Origin: JAGXQV01 sp964527565
GTDB lineage: Bacteria; Pseudomonadota; Gammaproteobacteria; Burkholderiales; Sulfuricellaceae
Reading direction: 5' to 3'
DNA length: 64,000 nucleotides
Assembly (NCBI GenBank): GCA_964527565.1
Contig: CAZGOY010000009.1
Coordinates: 1 to 64,000 of the forward strand
Shown here piece after piece: positions 33,819 through 43,350 of this stretch. The notes beneath the pieces are model-generated. The model did not search any database, had not been told where the DNA came from, and saw only the letters and a program-made list of their open reading frames with translations. The position numbers and the translations under genes are program-made. Within the stretch, counting starts at the first letter, position 1. Every line of letters begins with the position of its first letter.

Positions 33819-35633
33819 ATGAATCGTTACCCCCTGTGGAAATATATCGTCATTGCCGTGGCGCTGTTGCTCGGGCTGATCTACACGCTGCCCAATTTCT
33901 TCGGCGAAACGCCTGCCGTGCAGGTTTCCCCCCTGCGTAGCCTGTCCAAGGTCGATCAGACCCTGCTGGCGCGCGTCGAGGAGGCGCTGAAGAAAAACGA
34001 CGTTCCCCACCTGGGGGTATTTCTCGATTCCTCCGGCGTGAAGGTGCGGCTGGCCGATACCGATACGCAGATCCGTACCAAGGATATTTTACAGGCCGCT
34101 TTCGGCGAGAATTTCGTGGTGGCGCTCAATCTGCTGCCCAGTTCGCCACGCTGGCTTTCCAGCCTGGGCGCGCAGCCCATGTATCTCGGTCTGGACTTGC
34201 GCGGCGGTGTGCATTTCCTCTTGCAGGTCGATATGAACGGGGCGCTGGAGCGCGCGCTGGAACGCTACAACGGTGACATCCGCACCACCCTGCGCGAAAA
34301 GAAGGTGCAGTACGCCGGTATTGCCCGCGCTGGCCAGTCGGTGGAAATTCGCTTCCGCGACGATGCCCTGCGCGCCGCCGCGTCGAGCGAACTGCAAAAG
34401 AATTTCCCCGATCTGATCCTGAAGGAAACCGGCGAAGGCGGCGAGTTCAAGCTGACCGCCACGCTGCGCCCGGAGGCGCAAAAGAAATTGCAGGAATTCG
34501 CCCTGCAACAGAACATCACCACCCTGCGCAACCGCATCAACGAACTGGGCGTGGCCGAACCCATCATCCAGCAGCACGGCGCCGACCGCGTGGTGGTGCA
34601 ACTGCCCGGCGTGCAGGATACCGCCAAGGCCAAGGACATCCTCGGGCGCACCGCCACCCTGGAAATTCGCATGGTCGACGAGGAACACGACGTGGCCGCC
34701 GCCATGAAGGGCCAGATTCCTTTCGGCGCGGAACTCTATACCGAACGTAATGGCCTGCCCCTGCTGGTGAAGAAGACGGTGGTACTGACCGGCGACTACA
34801 TCAGCGACGCCCAGCCCGGCTTCGACAACCAAAGCAACGAGCCCGCCGTGCATCTGAGCCTGGACGGACGCGGCGCGCGCCTGTTCAAGCAGGCGACGCG
34901 CGAGAATGTCGGCAAGCGCATGGCGATTCTGCTCATCGAAAAAGGCAAGGGCGAGGTGATCACCGCCCCGGTGATCCGCGAGGAAATCGGCGGCGGGCGC
35001 GTGCAGATCAGCGGACGCATGAGCACCGCCGAGGCCAGCGATACCGCCTTGCTGTTGCGCGCCGGCGCCCTGGCGGCGCCCATGGACATCATCGAGGAGC
35101 GTACCGTCGGCCCGAGCATGGGCGCGGAAAACATTGCCAAGGGCTTCAACTCCAACATTTACGGCTTCATCGCCATCGCCCTGTTCATCATGGTCTATTA
35201 CCGCATGTTCGGCGTGATCTCCACCGTAGCACTGGGGGCCAACATCTTCTTCCTGGTGGCGCTGCTGTCGCTGATGCAGGCCACGCTGACCCTGCCCGGC
35301 ATGGCGGCCATCGCGCTCACCGTCGGCATGGCCATCGACGCCAACGTGCTCATCAACGAGCGCATCCGCGAAGAACTGCGTAACGGCAACAGCCCGCAGG
35401 CGGCGATTCATGCCGGTTACGACCGCGCCTTCGACACCATTCTCGACGCCAACGTCACCACGCTGATCGCCGGTGTGGCGCTGTTCTGGCTGGGTTCCGG
35501 CCCGGTGCGCGGCTTTGCCGTGGTGCTGTGCCTGGGCATCCTCACCTCGATCTTCAGCGCGGTCATGGTGTCGCGCGCCATCGTCAACCTGACCTACGGG
35601 CGCCAGGCGCGCCTGTCCAAAGTGTCGATCTGA
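33819..35633 (+). CDS. secD: Protein translocase subunit SecD
   Basis: The protein has 604 residues: an N-terminal membrane helix, a large periplasmic domain (LGLDLRGGVHFLLQVD, about 118) and five C-terminal helices with the RND-type signatures MAIDANVLINERIREEL and FDTILDANVTTLIAG. SecDF uses the proton gradient to complete export. It lies 22 bases after yajC. Confidence 0.98.
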   Translation: MNRYPLWKYIVIAVALLLGLIYTLPNFFGETPAVQVSPLRSLSKVDQTLLARVEEALKKNDVPHLGVFLDSSGVKVRLADTDTQIRTKDILQAAFGENFVVALNLLPSSPRWLSSLGAQPMYLGLDLRGGVHFLLQVDMNGALERALERYNGDIRTTLREKKVQYAGIARAGQSVEIRFRDDALRAAASSELQKNFPDLILKETGEGGEFKLTATLRPEAQKKLQEFALQQNITTLRNRINELGVAEPIIQQHGADRVVVQLPGVQDTAKAKDILGRTATLEIRMVDEEHDVAAAMKGQIPFGAELYTERNGLPLLVKKTVVLTGDYISDAQPGFDNQSNEPAVHLSLDGRGARLFKQATRENVGKRMAILLIEKGKGEVITAPVIREEIGGGRVQISGRMSTAEASDTALLLRAGALAAPMDIIEERTVGPSMGAENIAKGFNSNIYGFIAIALFIMVYYRMFGVISTVALGANIFFLVALLSLMQATLTLPGMAAIALTVGMAIDANVLINERIREELRNGNSPQAAIHAGYDRAFDTILDANVTTLIAGVALFWLGSGPVRGFAVVLCLGILTSIFSAVMVSRAIVNLTYGRQARLSKVSI

Positions 35634-35654
35634 CCCGCAACCAAGGAAATCAAC

Positions 35655-36596
35655 ATGCTGGAACTTTTCCCCTTCAAACGCGACATCCCCTTCATGCGCT
35701 ATGCGCGGGTCACGACGTTCATTTCGCTGCTGACTTTCGTCCTGGCGGTAGCGGCGCTGGCCACCAAGGGCCTGAATTTCGGCGTCGATTTCACCGGCGG
35801 CACGGTGATGGAGTTGTCCTACACGCAGGCCGCTGATCTGCCGAAAATCCGTGCCACACTGGAACACGCCGGCTACGGCGATGCTTCGGTACAGAATTTC
35901 GGCACCTCGCACGACGTGCTGATACGCCTGCCGGTCAAGCAGGACGTGAGCGGCGCGCAACTGAGCGAGCAAATTTTTGTGGCGCTGAAAAGCGCGGATA
36001 GCGCAGTGAACCTGCAACGCGTCGAATTCGTCGGCCCGCAGGTCGGCAAGGAACTCTACGAAAGCGGCTCCCTGGCGCTGGTTGTCGTGTGTCTGGGCAT
36101 CATGGCCTACCTGGCGATGCGTTTCGAATGGCGCTTCGCGGTGGCGGCGATTATCGCCAACATGCACGACGTGGTCATCATCCTGGGTTTTTTCGCCTTT
36201 TTCCAGTGGGAGTTTTCGCTTACCGTGCTGGCCGGCGTTCTGGCTATTCTGGGTTATTCGGTAAACGAATCGGTGGTGGTGTTCGACCGCATCCGCGAAA
36301 ATTTCCACAAGATGCGCAAGGCCAGCGTACCGGAGATTATCGACAACGCCATCACCCGCACCATGTCGCGCACCATCATCACCCACTTCTCCACCGAACT
36401 GATGGTGTTGTCCATGCTGTTTTTCGGCGGCGAGGCCTTGTTTTACTTTGCCCTGGCGCTGACCATCGGCATCGTCTTCGGCATCTACTCCTCGGTGCTG
36501 GTCGCCAGCCCCATCGTGCTGTGGCTGGGCGTGTCGCGCGAGGATTTCGTCAAGCCGGAAAAGAAGGAAGGCGAAGAGGCGGAAGTGTTGCCCTGA
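35655..36596 (+). CDS. secF: Protein translocase subunit SecF
   Basis: The protein has 313 residues with six membrane helices. GLNFGVDFTGGTVMEL opens the periplasmic part, and GYSVNESVVVFDRIREN and RTMSRTIITHFSTELMVL are SecF signatures. It pairs with SecD encoded 21 bases upstream. The end of the operon is marked by the REPIN element at 36627. Confidence 0.98.
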   Translation: MLELFPFKRDIPFMRYARVTTFISLLTFVLAVAALATKGLNFGVDFTGGTVMELSYTQAADLPKIRATLEHAGYGDASVQNFGTSHDVLIRLPVKQDVSGAQLSEQIFVALKSADSAVNLQRVEFVGPQVGKELYESGSLALVVVCLGIMAYLAMRFEWRFAVAAIIANMHDVVIILGFFAFFQWEFSLTVLAGVLAILGYSVNESVVVFDRIRENFHKMRKASVPEIIDNAITRTMSRTIITHFSTELMVLSMLFFGGEALFYFALALTIGIVFGIYSSVLVASPIVLWLGVSREDFVKPEKKEGEEAEVLP

Positions 36597-36626
36597 CAGG
36601 AATCTTCATGGATACCACCCAACTCC

Positions 36627-36733
36627 GTGGGAGCGGCCTCTTGTGCCCAAGCCGACAGGCTGTCGGGTATGGCCGCGAGATTTTGAACTTTTCCCGACCG
36701 AACCGAAAAGCTCGGGGCCAAGGCCCCTCCTAC
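36627..36733. repeat. REPIN-like inverted repeat, copy 3 (chimeric arms, extra palindrome)
   Basis: The left arm GTGGGAGCGGCC (36627-36638) is split from its inner half TGGCCGCGAG (36670-36679) by 31 bases. Those 31 bases contain the perfect palindrome CCGACAG-G-CTGTCGG at 36652-36666. The right arm (36711-36733) is the GGGGCC type, so the arms come from two subtypes. The loop TTTTGAACTTTTCCCGACCG matches the copy 1 and copy 4 loops. TTTTTATGAAACGTT follows. Confidence 0.8.
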
Positions 36734-36779
36734 CAGAAAAGCCATGTTTTTATGAAACGTTCAGGCTAGTTCGACACCA

Positions 36780-37439
36780 ATGGAACTGCTGGCCGCCTTC
36801 ATCGACCTCGTCCTGCATCTCGACAAGCACCTGCTGGCGCTGGCGCGGGACTACGGGGAGTGGATCTACCTGATCCTGTTCCTGATCATTTTCTGCGAGA
36901 CCGGGCTGGTGGTCACCCCCTTCCTGCCGGGCGACTCCCTGCTGTTCGTCACCGGGGCGCTGGCGGCCACCGGCGTGCTCGAGGTGGATGCGGTGATTTT
37001 TCTGCTGATCTGCGCCTCCTTCCTCGGCGACAACACCAATTACTGGATCGGCCATCATCTCGGCCCACGGGTATTCAGCCGCGAACATTCGCGCCTGCTC
37101 AATCCGCGCCACATCGAACGCACCCAGCAGTTTTACCGCGACCACGGCGGCAAGACCATTATCCTGGCGCGCTTTTTCCCCATCATCCGCACTTTCGCGC
37201 CCTTCGTCGCCGGGGTCGGAAAAATGAACTACCGCCTGTTCCTGCCCTACAGCCTGGCGGGCGGCATCGCCTGGGTCGGCTCGCTGGTGCTGGCGGGCTA
37301 TTTCTTCGGCAACATCCCGTTCATCAAGCAAAACCTCACTTTGGTGATTTTCGGCATAGTGATCCTTTCCCTGCTGCCCGGCATCGTGAGTTTTACAAGG
37401 CGCCGCGCACCCAGAAATACGCCGCCACCGTCAGAATGA
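36780..37439 (+). CDS. DedA family membrane protein
   Basis: The protein has 219 residues with several membrane helices. FCETGLVVTPFLPGDSLLF holds the re-entrant acidic motif. FLGDNTNYWIGHHLG and ILARFFPIIRTFAPFVAGVG (catalytic-type arginines) are DedA signatures. Family members act as undecaprenyl-phosphate or phospholipid flippases. Its last 47 bases overlap the convergent EF-hand gene. Confidence 0.95.
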   Translation: MELLAAFIDLVLHLDKHLLALARDYGEWIYLILFLIIFCETGLVVTPFLPGDSLLFVTGALAATGVLEVDAVIFLLICASFLGDNTNYWIGHHLGPRVFSREHSRLLNPRHIERTQQFYRDHGGKTIILARFFPIIRTFAPFVAGVGKMNYRLFLPYSLAGGIAWVGSLVLAGYFFGNIPFIKQNLTLVIFGIVILSLLPGIVSFTRRRAPRNTPPPSE

Positions 37440-39540
37440 CGGCCAGCAGGTAAATTCCCCAGGGCGTCGATTTTTCGGCATACGGGTCTTTCAGCGAGCG
37501 CTCGGCATTTTGCGGCAGGACGGCAAGCTGGGTCAGCGCGCTGCCAAACGGAATGTTGATTTTGGCGCGCGCGTTGACCGCCCAGCCGTTGGCGTCGAGC
37601 AGCGGCGCCAGATTGCGGGCGCGCAGCCTGAACCAGGCCAGCAGCATGGCCGGACCGGAAATCACCAGCGCCAGCCCGGCCAGCGCCAGCGGCAATTGCC
37701 AGACGGGAAGGCCGAACAGGCCGCCGACCAGCGCGGCCAGCGCGGTGCCGAGGGCGCCTGCTGCCAGACCGATGGCGGCAAAAATGCCGGCAAACTTGCC
37801 GATGTCGAACGCCTGCGCGGCAGGCAGCTTGCCCGCTACGACTTGCTGTGCGCCGCCTCCCGCCATGCCCGCTGCCTGGCCGTCGACGGCGCCGGACTTG
37901 GCAGCAGCAAATTTCTGTACCTGTTCGCCCACCAGCCGGGCAAATTTGCGGTAAGGCGACCAGAATGCCTCGCGCACGCTGATGGGATGCTCCACCAGCC
38001 GGGTCACGGTGGCGTTCCAGTCGCGCCCCTGTCGGTCGTAGAATACCCCGTTGCGCCCCACCATGAGTTGCCCGGCATCGCCTGCGGTAAAGGCGGCGGC
38101 AATGGTCATCTTCTCTGCGCCTTGATTGCGCGTGCAGTCGCAATACGCCAAGTAAATGCCGCTCAGTGCGGCCAGCGCGCCATGCTTGGCGGCATCCGCG
38201 ACGCGCAGGCACAAATCGCAACTGCGCCCGTCCAGATACAGCGTGCCCGCCTGAAACACCGCCTTAGCGCGGCGCGCATAAAAGTCGCGGAACGACACGA
38301 AATTGTTGGCCAGCACCGCCAGGTCGCGGCAATAGCGCACCAGCCGGTCAAGCTCGGAAATGGAGGTGGCCTCCGCTGCCAACGCCAGGTCCTGCTCAAT
38401 CAGCGCGGCGATGGCCTGTTCGTGGCCGCCGCCCTGAATTTCGCGCAGCCGCGCCAGCCCGATGCTCTCCAGCGGGGTGTCGATGCGCGCCGCGAGCCAG
38501 TTGCGGTAAGGCGCCAAGCGCGCCAGCAGCGCTTTCCAGTCGGCCTCGTTCAGAGTGCTGCGTTCACCCAGCAGCGGCAGCACCGCATCCGCGTGCAGGG
38601 CAGCGATGGCGGCCTGCCAGGCCGGGTTGACGCCGTGTTCGAGCGGCAGCACGCCTGCCGCAGTCACGGCGGCCAGCGGCAGGGCGGCGATTTCCGCGTT
38701 ATCCGCATCCAGGCGCTGGCGTCCCAGCGCGGCAAAATCGGCCTCCGATCCGTTCAGCGCGGCCAGTGCCTGGCTGTCGAAGGCGGCCAGGCGGCAGCGC
38801 AGGAAAAAATCCTCTACCTTGGCGCCCACCGCCTCCACGGCGGCTCCGGCGCGGGCCGTGTTTTCTCCCAGCAGCAGCACGGCGGCATCGTTTTCCGCCT
38901 GCGATTGCCATTCGATGTAAGTGCGCGCTTCGGCGAAAAAGCTTTCGGCGCGAGACCGGGAAAGGCCGGGCAGTCCGCCACGGTCGGTTTCCGCCCCCAC
39001 GCATTCCATGATTTCCGCAATCACCAGCCGCAGCGCCGGGTCGTCGCTGGCTTCGGCGGGAACGATGCCGTCGCCGTTGAAGCGGGTCTGGGCGAAGATC
39101 TTCCCGGTGTCGCCGGTATCGGCGGCGCTAATCACGGGGCTGTCGTCCTTGCCCAGGTTGTGCAGGATGCGGCGTGCCGCAGCCAGCAAGCGTTGACCGT
39201 TTTCCGTGGTGTCGTCGATGGCCGCCAGCGCCAGCCCATCGGCGCTGTTGACCAGCGCGTCGGGATCCTTGAGCAGACTGTCGGCCCATTTCAGCGCCGC
39301 GATCAACTCCGGCGGGCGGATATGGCCGTCATGGTCGCTGTCGATCATTTCCAGGGTGGCACCGTCGAACTCCAGTCCTCGCGTCGGGCAACTCAGCGCT
39401 ACCCACAGTTTCTGGTCGAGGGCTTCCAGCGCCAGAAGTTCCCTGCCCGAATCGAGCCGCACCTGATCGAAACCGCCGGCGCGAAAAAAGCGCCACGGAA
39501 ATGCAGGGGCGGGGTTGCCGGTCGTTGTGCTGTTTGCCAT
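37393..39540 (-). CDS. Large membrane protein with EF-hand calcium motif
   Basis: The protein has 715 residues. Residues 67-78 (DSDHDGHIRPPE) form a canonical EF-hand loop, and a degenerate second copy is near FNGDGIVPAE (about 155). The middle is long, helical and alanine-rich. Three or so hydrophobic helices lie in the last 150 residues (about 580-625, 640-665 and the C-terminus). AAGGAG precedes the ATG at 39540. No enzyme motif is seen. It may sense calcium at the inner membrane, but this is a guess. Its N-terminus lacks a signal peptide. Confidence 0.85.
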   Translation of the reverse strand: MANSTTTGNPAPAFPWRFFRAGGFDQVRLDSGRELLALEALDQKLWVALSCPTRGLEFDGATLEMIDSDHDGHIRPPELIAALKWADSLLKDPDALVNSADGLALAAIDDTTENGQRLLAAARRILHNLGKDDSPVISAADTGDTGKIFAQTRFNGDGIVPAEASDDPALRLVIAEIMECVGAETDRGGLPGLSRSRAESFFAEARTYIEWQSQAENDAAVLLLGENTARAGAAVEAVGAKVEDFFLRCRLAAFDSQALAALNGSEADFAALGRQRLDADNAEIAALPLAAVTAAGVLPLEHGVNPAWQAAIAALHADAVLPLLGERSTLNEADWKALLARLAPYRNWLAARIDTPLESIGLARLREIQGGGHEQAIAALIEQDLALAAEATSISELDRLVRYCRDLAVLANNFVSFRDFYARRAKAVFQAGTLYLDGRSCDLCLRVADAAKHGALAALSGIYLAYCDCTRNQGAEKMTIAAAFTAGDAGQLMVGRNGVFYDRQGRDWNATVTRLVEHPISVREAFWSPYRKFARLVGEQVQKFAAAKSGAVDGQAAGMAGGGAQQVVAGKLPAAQAFDIGKFAGIFAAIGLAAGALGTALAALVGGLFGLPVWQLPLALAGLALVISGPAMLLAWFRLRARNLAPLLDANGWAVNARAKINIPFGSALTQLAVLPQNAERSLKDPYAEKSTPWGIYLLAVILTVAAYFWVRGAL

Positions 39541-39709
39541 GTCAGTCTCCTTCGGTGGATGGCGCAAGTATAACCGGGGATGTATTTCATGGCGGAAAAG
39601 CGCGGTTTCTTCGCATGGCGTGATTTCCCTAGCCGGAATCAGGCCGACAGGGGCGGTGGCGGTCTTTTCCGGTAGAATGTCAGCGGTTCATTGCCGAAAC
39701 CCTTCATCC

Positions 39710-41581
39710 GTGCTCAAGACCTTCCTGCTGAAAATTACCTTTGCGCGCATCAGCCTGTGGCTGCTTGGTTTGATGTTCGTGTTGCCGTTTTTCGGCTACC
39801 ACCACTACCTGCCCATCCCCAGTTTCTACAATGAATGGTTCGCCGCAGCGCTGGGGCTGGCGGCGCTGATCCTGTTCGTGCGCAACCGCTACTGGCAGGA
39901 TATGGAACTGCCGCTCATCGCGCTAGTGCCGCTGGGTTTTGTGGTGATCCTGCTGATCCAGATTCCCATCGAGCGTGTCCTGTTTCCCGAACGCAGCATC
40001 CTGGGCGCCTCCTACCTGCTGTGGGCGGTCTTGCTGATGATGCTGGCCAGAACGCTGGTGCGCGAGCTGGGCCAGCCGGAAGTGGTGCGGACGCTGGCCT
40101 GGTTTCTGTTGTTCGGCGGGGTGTTGAACGCTGGTATTGCGATATTCCAGCATTTCAATGTGAATACGCTTTTCGATGCCTACATCATCAAGAAAGTGCG
40201 CGTTCCCTTCGCCAACATCGCGCAGCCCAATCATTTTTCCGATTTTATCGCGCTGGCGCTGGGTTCCCTGTTGCTGCTGTTTTCCCGGCGTTGCCTGCAT
40301 TGGGCCACGGCACTGGCGAGCGGGGCTATGCTGCTGTACGTGCTGTCGTTTTCCGGCTCGCGCAGTTCCTGGTTGTATGTGTTGGCGATGGCTGGCCTGT
40401 CGCTTCTGTACCTGTGGGCGAACGGAAGGAAAGACGGCGCCCGGCTGGCGCTGGCCGGGGTGTTGCTGGTGCCGGGATTTATCCTGGTGCAGTATCTCGC
40501 CTCTCAACTTGCCGTGTCGCAACTTGTCGCTTCAGTCAGCATTGCAACCCCTACCGACAAATTGTTCGAACTGGCCGGTTCAAAGAGCGACCGCCTGGCA
40601 ATCTGGCTGGAAGCCTGGCAAATTTTTCTGAAGGCGCCGCTGCTGGGTACCGGCTTCGGCGAGTTCGCCTGGCAGCATTTCCTGTTTTCCGATCAGGCGC
40701 CGGAGGTGATTCGCGGGCTGCTATACAACCATTCCCACAACATCGTCATGCAGGTGCTTGCCGAGTTGGGCATCTTCGCCGCGCTGCTGCTGGTGGGCGG
40801 TACGCTGGCCTGGCTGCTGCGCCTAGCGCGCAGCGGGACCTTTACGGCTGAAAAATGGTGGCTGCTGGCGCTGGTGTCGGTGCTGGCCATCCACAGCATG
40901 CTGGAATATCCCTTGTGGTATGCCTATTTTCTCGGTATCGCCGCCGTCCTGCTGGGGGCGGGCGAGACGCGCGCCCTGCGCCTCAACATGCAGGGGGCTG
41001 GCCGAAAAATCTTCGTGCTGCTGTTCATCCTCGGCGGCATCAGCGTGTTCAACCTGATCAACAGCTACGGCAATTTCGAGCGGGCCTTTTATGGTTTCGG
41101 AAAGAGCCTGAGCAAGAATAGCGATATGGCCACGCTGGAGGCGGATGCGCAGGAACTGGTCAGCCAGGTGATGCATATTCACCGCGAGTCGCTGCTGAGT
41201 TCCTACGCGGAAATCGCCATGAGCCGGGGGATTTCGCTCGACAAGGATAAGATCGCCAGCAAACTGGAAGTCAACGGGCGCGCCATGCGCGTGGCGCCCA
41301 TCAATGAAGTCGTTTATCGCCAGGCCGTGTTGCTGGGCCTGAACGGGGAGCATCAGGCGGCCGCACGGCAATTCGACTTGGCGGCGGCGGCCTACCCGCG
41401 GGACGCAGCCGCCGTGGTGTCGTTGATCCGGCGCAAGGCGGCGCAGGACGAGGCCGGTTTCATGCCATTGCTGCAGCATGCCGAAGGCTGGTTGCAGGCG
41501 CATCCCGCTGCCGCCGCAAAAAAAGGCATAATTCCGGTGCCGGTGAGTGCCACGCCGGTTTCGGCGGCGCGGCAGCCATGA
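39710..41581 (+). CDS. pglL: PglL-like O-oligosaccharyltransferase (Wzy_C domain)
   Basis: The protein has about 623 residues and ten or more membrane helices. The Wzy/WaaL loop region has SFSGSRSSWLYV, GTGFGEFAWQHF and NHSHNIVMQVLAELG, with the conserved HSHN histidines. A C-terminal cytoplasmic or periplasmic tail of about 150 residues follows. PglL transfers glycan from a lipid carrier to pilin serine or threonine. Pilus genes lie directly downstream, which supports pilin as substrate. The start is uncertain: GTG 39710 is used; ATG 39677 is in frame but overlaps a TAGAAT promoter-like box. Confidence 0.88.
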   Translation: MLKTFLLKITFARISLWLLGLMFVLPFFGYHHYLPIPSFYNEWFAAALGLAALILFVRNRYWQDMELPLIALVPLGFVVILLIQIPIERVLFPERSILGASYLLWAVLLMMLARTLVRELGQPEVVRTLAWFLLFGGVLNAGIAIFQHFNVNTLFDAYIIKKVRVPFANIAQPNHFSDFIALALGSLLLLFSRRCLHWATALASGAMLLYVLSFSGSRSSWLYVLAMAGLSLLYLWANGRKDGARLALAGVLLVPGFILVQYLASQLAVSQLVASVSIATPTDKLFELAGSKSDRLAIWLEAWQIFLKAPLLGTGFGEFAWQHFLFSDQAPEVIRGLLYNHSHNIVMQVLAELGIFAALLLVGGTLAWLLRLARSGTFTAEKWWLLALVSVLAIHSMLEYPLWYAYFLGIAAVLLGAGETRALRLNMQGAGRKIFVLLFILGGISVFNLINSYGNFERAFYGFGKSLSKNSDMATLEADAQELVSQVMHIHRESLLSSYAEIAMSRGISLDKDKIASKLEVNGRAMRVAPINEVVYRQAVLLGLNGEHQAAARQFDLAAAAYPRDAAAVVSLIRRKAAQDEAGFMPLLQHAEGWLQAHPAAAAKKGIIPVPVSATPVSAARQP

Positions 41582-41609
41582 GCGTGGCCTGGTTTCGCGG
41601 GGGGGGAGT

Positions 41610-43310
41610 ATGGCGGTAGAAAAAATCCGGCTGGGCGACCTGCTGGTGCAGCAAAAAATCATTTCCCAAGAGCAACTGAGAACGGCGATTGACGAGCAGA
41701 AGCGCACCGGCCTCAAGCTTGGGCGCGTGCTGGTGCACAACGGCTTTGCCTCGGAAGAGCATATCGCGCCTGTGCTGGCGCGGCAATTGAACATTCCCTT
41801 CGTCAATCTCAAGCAGTTCATCGTCGACATCAATGTGGCGCGCAAGCTGCCGGAAAATCTGGCGCGCCGCTTCCGCGCGCTGGTGCTGGAAGAACGCGGC
41901 AACAAATACCTGGTGGGGATGGAAGACCCCACCGACCTGTTCGCCTTTGACGAAATCACCCGCGTTCTGAAACGGGACATCGATCTGGCGGTAGTCACCA
42001 AGACTCAGCTGTTGCAGGAAATCGACCGTTTTTACCGCAAGACCGAGGAAATCAAGGGCTTCGCCCGCGAACTGGAGCAGGAACTCGGCGAATCGCAGGT
42101 CGATTTCGGCGAACTCGGCACGGGTGTCGGCCTGGAAGATGCGCCGGTGGTCAAGCTGCTGCAATCGGTATTCGAGGATGCCATGCAGGTGCGCGCATCC
42201 GACGTGCACTTGGAGCCGCAGGAAGCCGGCCTGCAAATCCGCTTCCGTATCGACGGCGTGCTGCACCTGCAAAGCCAGGCGGACAGCAAGATCGCCTCCG
42301 CGCTGGTGCTGCGTCTCAAGCTGATGTCGAAAATGGATATTTCAGAACGCCGCCTGCCGCAGGACGGGCGTTTCAACCTGCAAATCCGCCAGCAGCAGGT
42401 CGATATTCGTATTTCCACCATGCCCACCCAATTCGGCGAATCGGTGGTCATGCGTTTGCTGAGCCAGAGCGAGGGCGTGCTGGCGCTGGAAAAACTCGGT
42501 ATGCCGCCGGACATGCTGTTGCGCTTCCGCAAGATGCTGGAGCGCAACAGCGCCATGGTGCTGGTCACCGGGCCGACCGGTAGCGGCAAGACCACCACTC
42601 TGTACGCCGCGCTGGCGGAAACCAACCGCATGGAAAAAAAGGTCATCACCGTCGAAGACCCGGTCGAATACCGTTTACCCGGCATCAATCAGGTGCAGGT
42701 CAACGAAAAGATCGAGCTGACCTTTTCGCGCGTGCTGCGTTCCACCTTGCGTCAGGATCCCGACGTCATCCTGGTCGGCGAAATGCGTGACGAGGAAACC
42801 GCCATGATCGGCCTGCGCGCCGCCATGACCGGCCATATGGTGCTGTCCACCCTGCACACCAACGATGCCGCCGGCACGCCGATCCGTCTCATGGACATGG
42901 GGGCGCCGCCATACCTGGTGGCGACTTCGCTGCAACTGGTGATCGCGCAGCGCCTGTTGCGCAGGATCTGCGAAAGCTGCGGCGAGCCATACCAGCCCGA
43001 GGCGCACGAGCGCGAGTGGTTGCGCATCGAGCTGGGCGACAAGGTCGATCAGTTCGAATATCGCCACGGGCGCGGCTGCTCGCATTGCAACAACACCGGC
43101 TATCAGGGGCGTTTCGGTGTGTTCGAGATGCTGGAAATGAGCGCGCCGCTGGTCGCCGCCGCCAGTCGGCAGGACCCCGCCGAGTTCACGCGCCTGGCGC
43201 AGATGCAGATGGCCGGCCGCACCCTGCAAAGCCACGCTGTCGGCCATGTCGTCAACGGCAACACCACCGTCGCCGAAGCCATGCGCATCGCCGCGCAGCT
43301 TGAGGATTGA
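41610..43310 (+). CDS. mshE: MshE/PilB-type pilus extension ATPase with cyclic-di-GMP-binding N-domain
   Basis: The protein has 566 residues. The first 60 hold two consecutive MshEN motifs: RLGDLLVQQKIISQEQL, and KLGRVLVHNGFASEEH with LARQL after it. These match the tandem cyclic-di-GMP site of V. cholerae MshE. Then come an N2 domain, Walker A GPTGSGKT (about 320), Walker B ILVGEMRDEE (about 387) and a zinc tetracysteine (CESCGEP, then GCSHCNNTGY). The ATG at 41610 has a G-rich ribosome-binding site. It powers pilus or pseudopilus assembly. Confidence 0.94.
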   Translation: MAVEKIRLGDLLVQQKIISQEQLRTAIDEQKRTGLKLGRVLVHNGFASEEHIAPVLARQLNIPFVNLKQFIVDINVARKLPENLARRFRALVLEERGNKYLVGMEDPTDLFAFDEITRVLKRDIDLAVVTKTQLLQEIDRFYRKTEEIKGFARELEQELGESQVDFGELGTGVGLEDAPVVKLLQSVFEDAMQVRASDVHLEPQEAGLQIRFRIDGVLHLQSQADSKIASALVLRLKLMSKMDISERRLPQDGRFNLQIRQQQVDIRISTMPTQFGESVVMRLLSQSEGVLALEKLGMPPDMLLRFRKMLERNSAMVLVTGPTGSGKTTTLYAALAETNRMEKKVITVEDPVEYRLPGINQVQVNEKIELTFSRVLRSTLRQDPDVILVGEMRDEETAMIGLRAAMTGHMVLSTLHTNDAAGTPIRLMDMGAPPYLVATSLQLVIAQRLLRRICESCGEPYQPEAHEREWLRIELGDKVDQFEYRHGRGCSHCNNTGYQGRFGVFEMLEMSAPLVAAASRQDPAEFTRLAQMQMAGRTLQSHAVGHVVNGNTTVAEAMRIAAQLED

Positions 43311-43350
43311 TGGGCTATACTGCGCCGTACATGGACAGGGAGGTAGAGAG

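Noticed and set aside
34089..36386. 765-codon minus-strand frame across secD-secF
   Set aside because: It is opposite two unmistakable SecD/SecF genes and reads as a shadow (H, Q and D repeats).
37510..39573. 687-codon plus-strand frame antisense to the EF-hand gene
   Set aside because: The minus-strand gene has a ribosome-binding site, EF-hand and membrane helices; this one has none.
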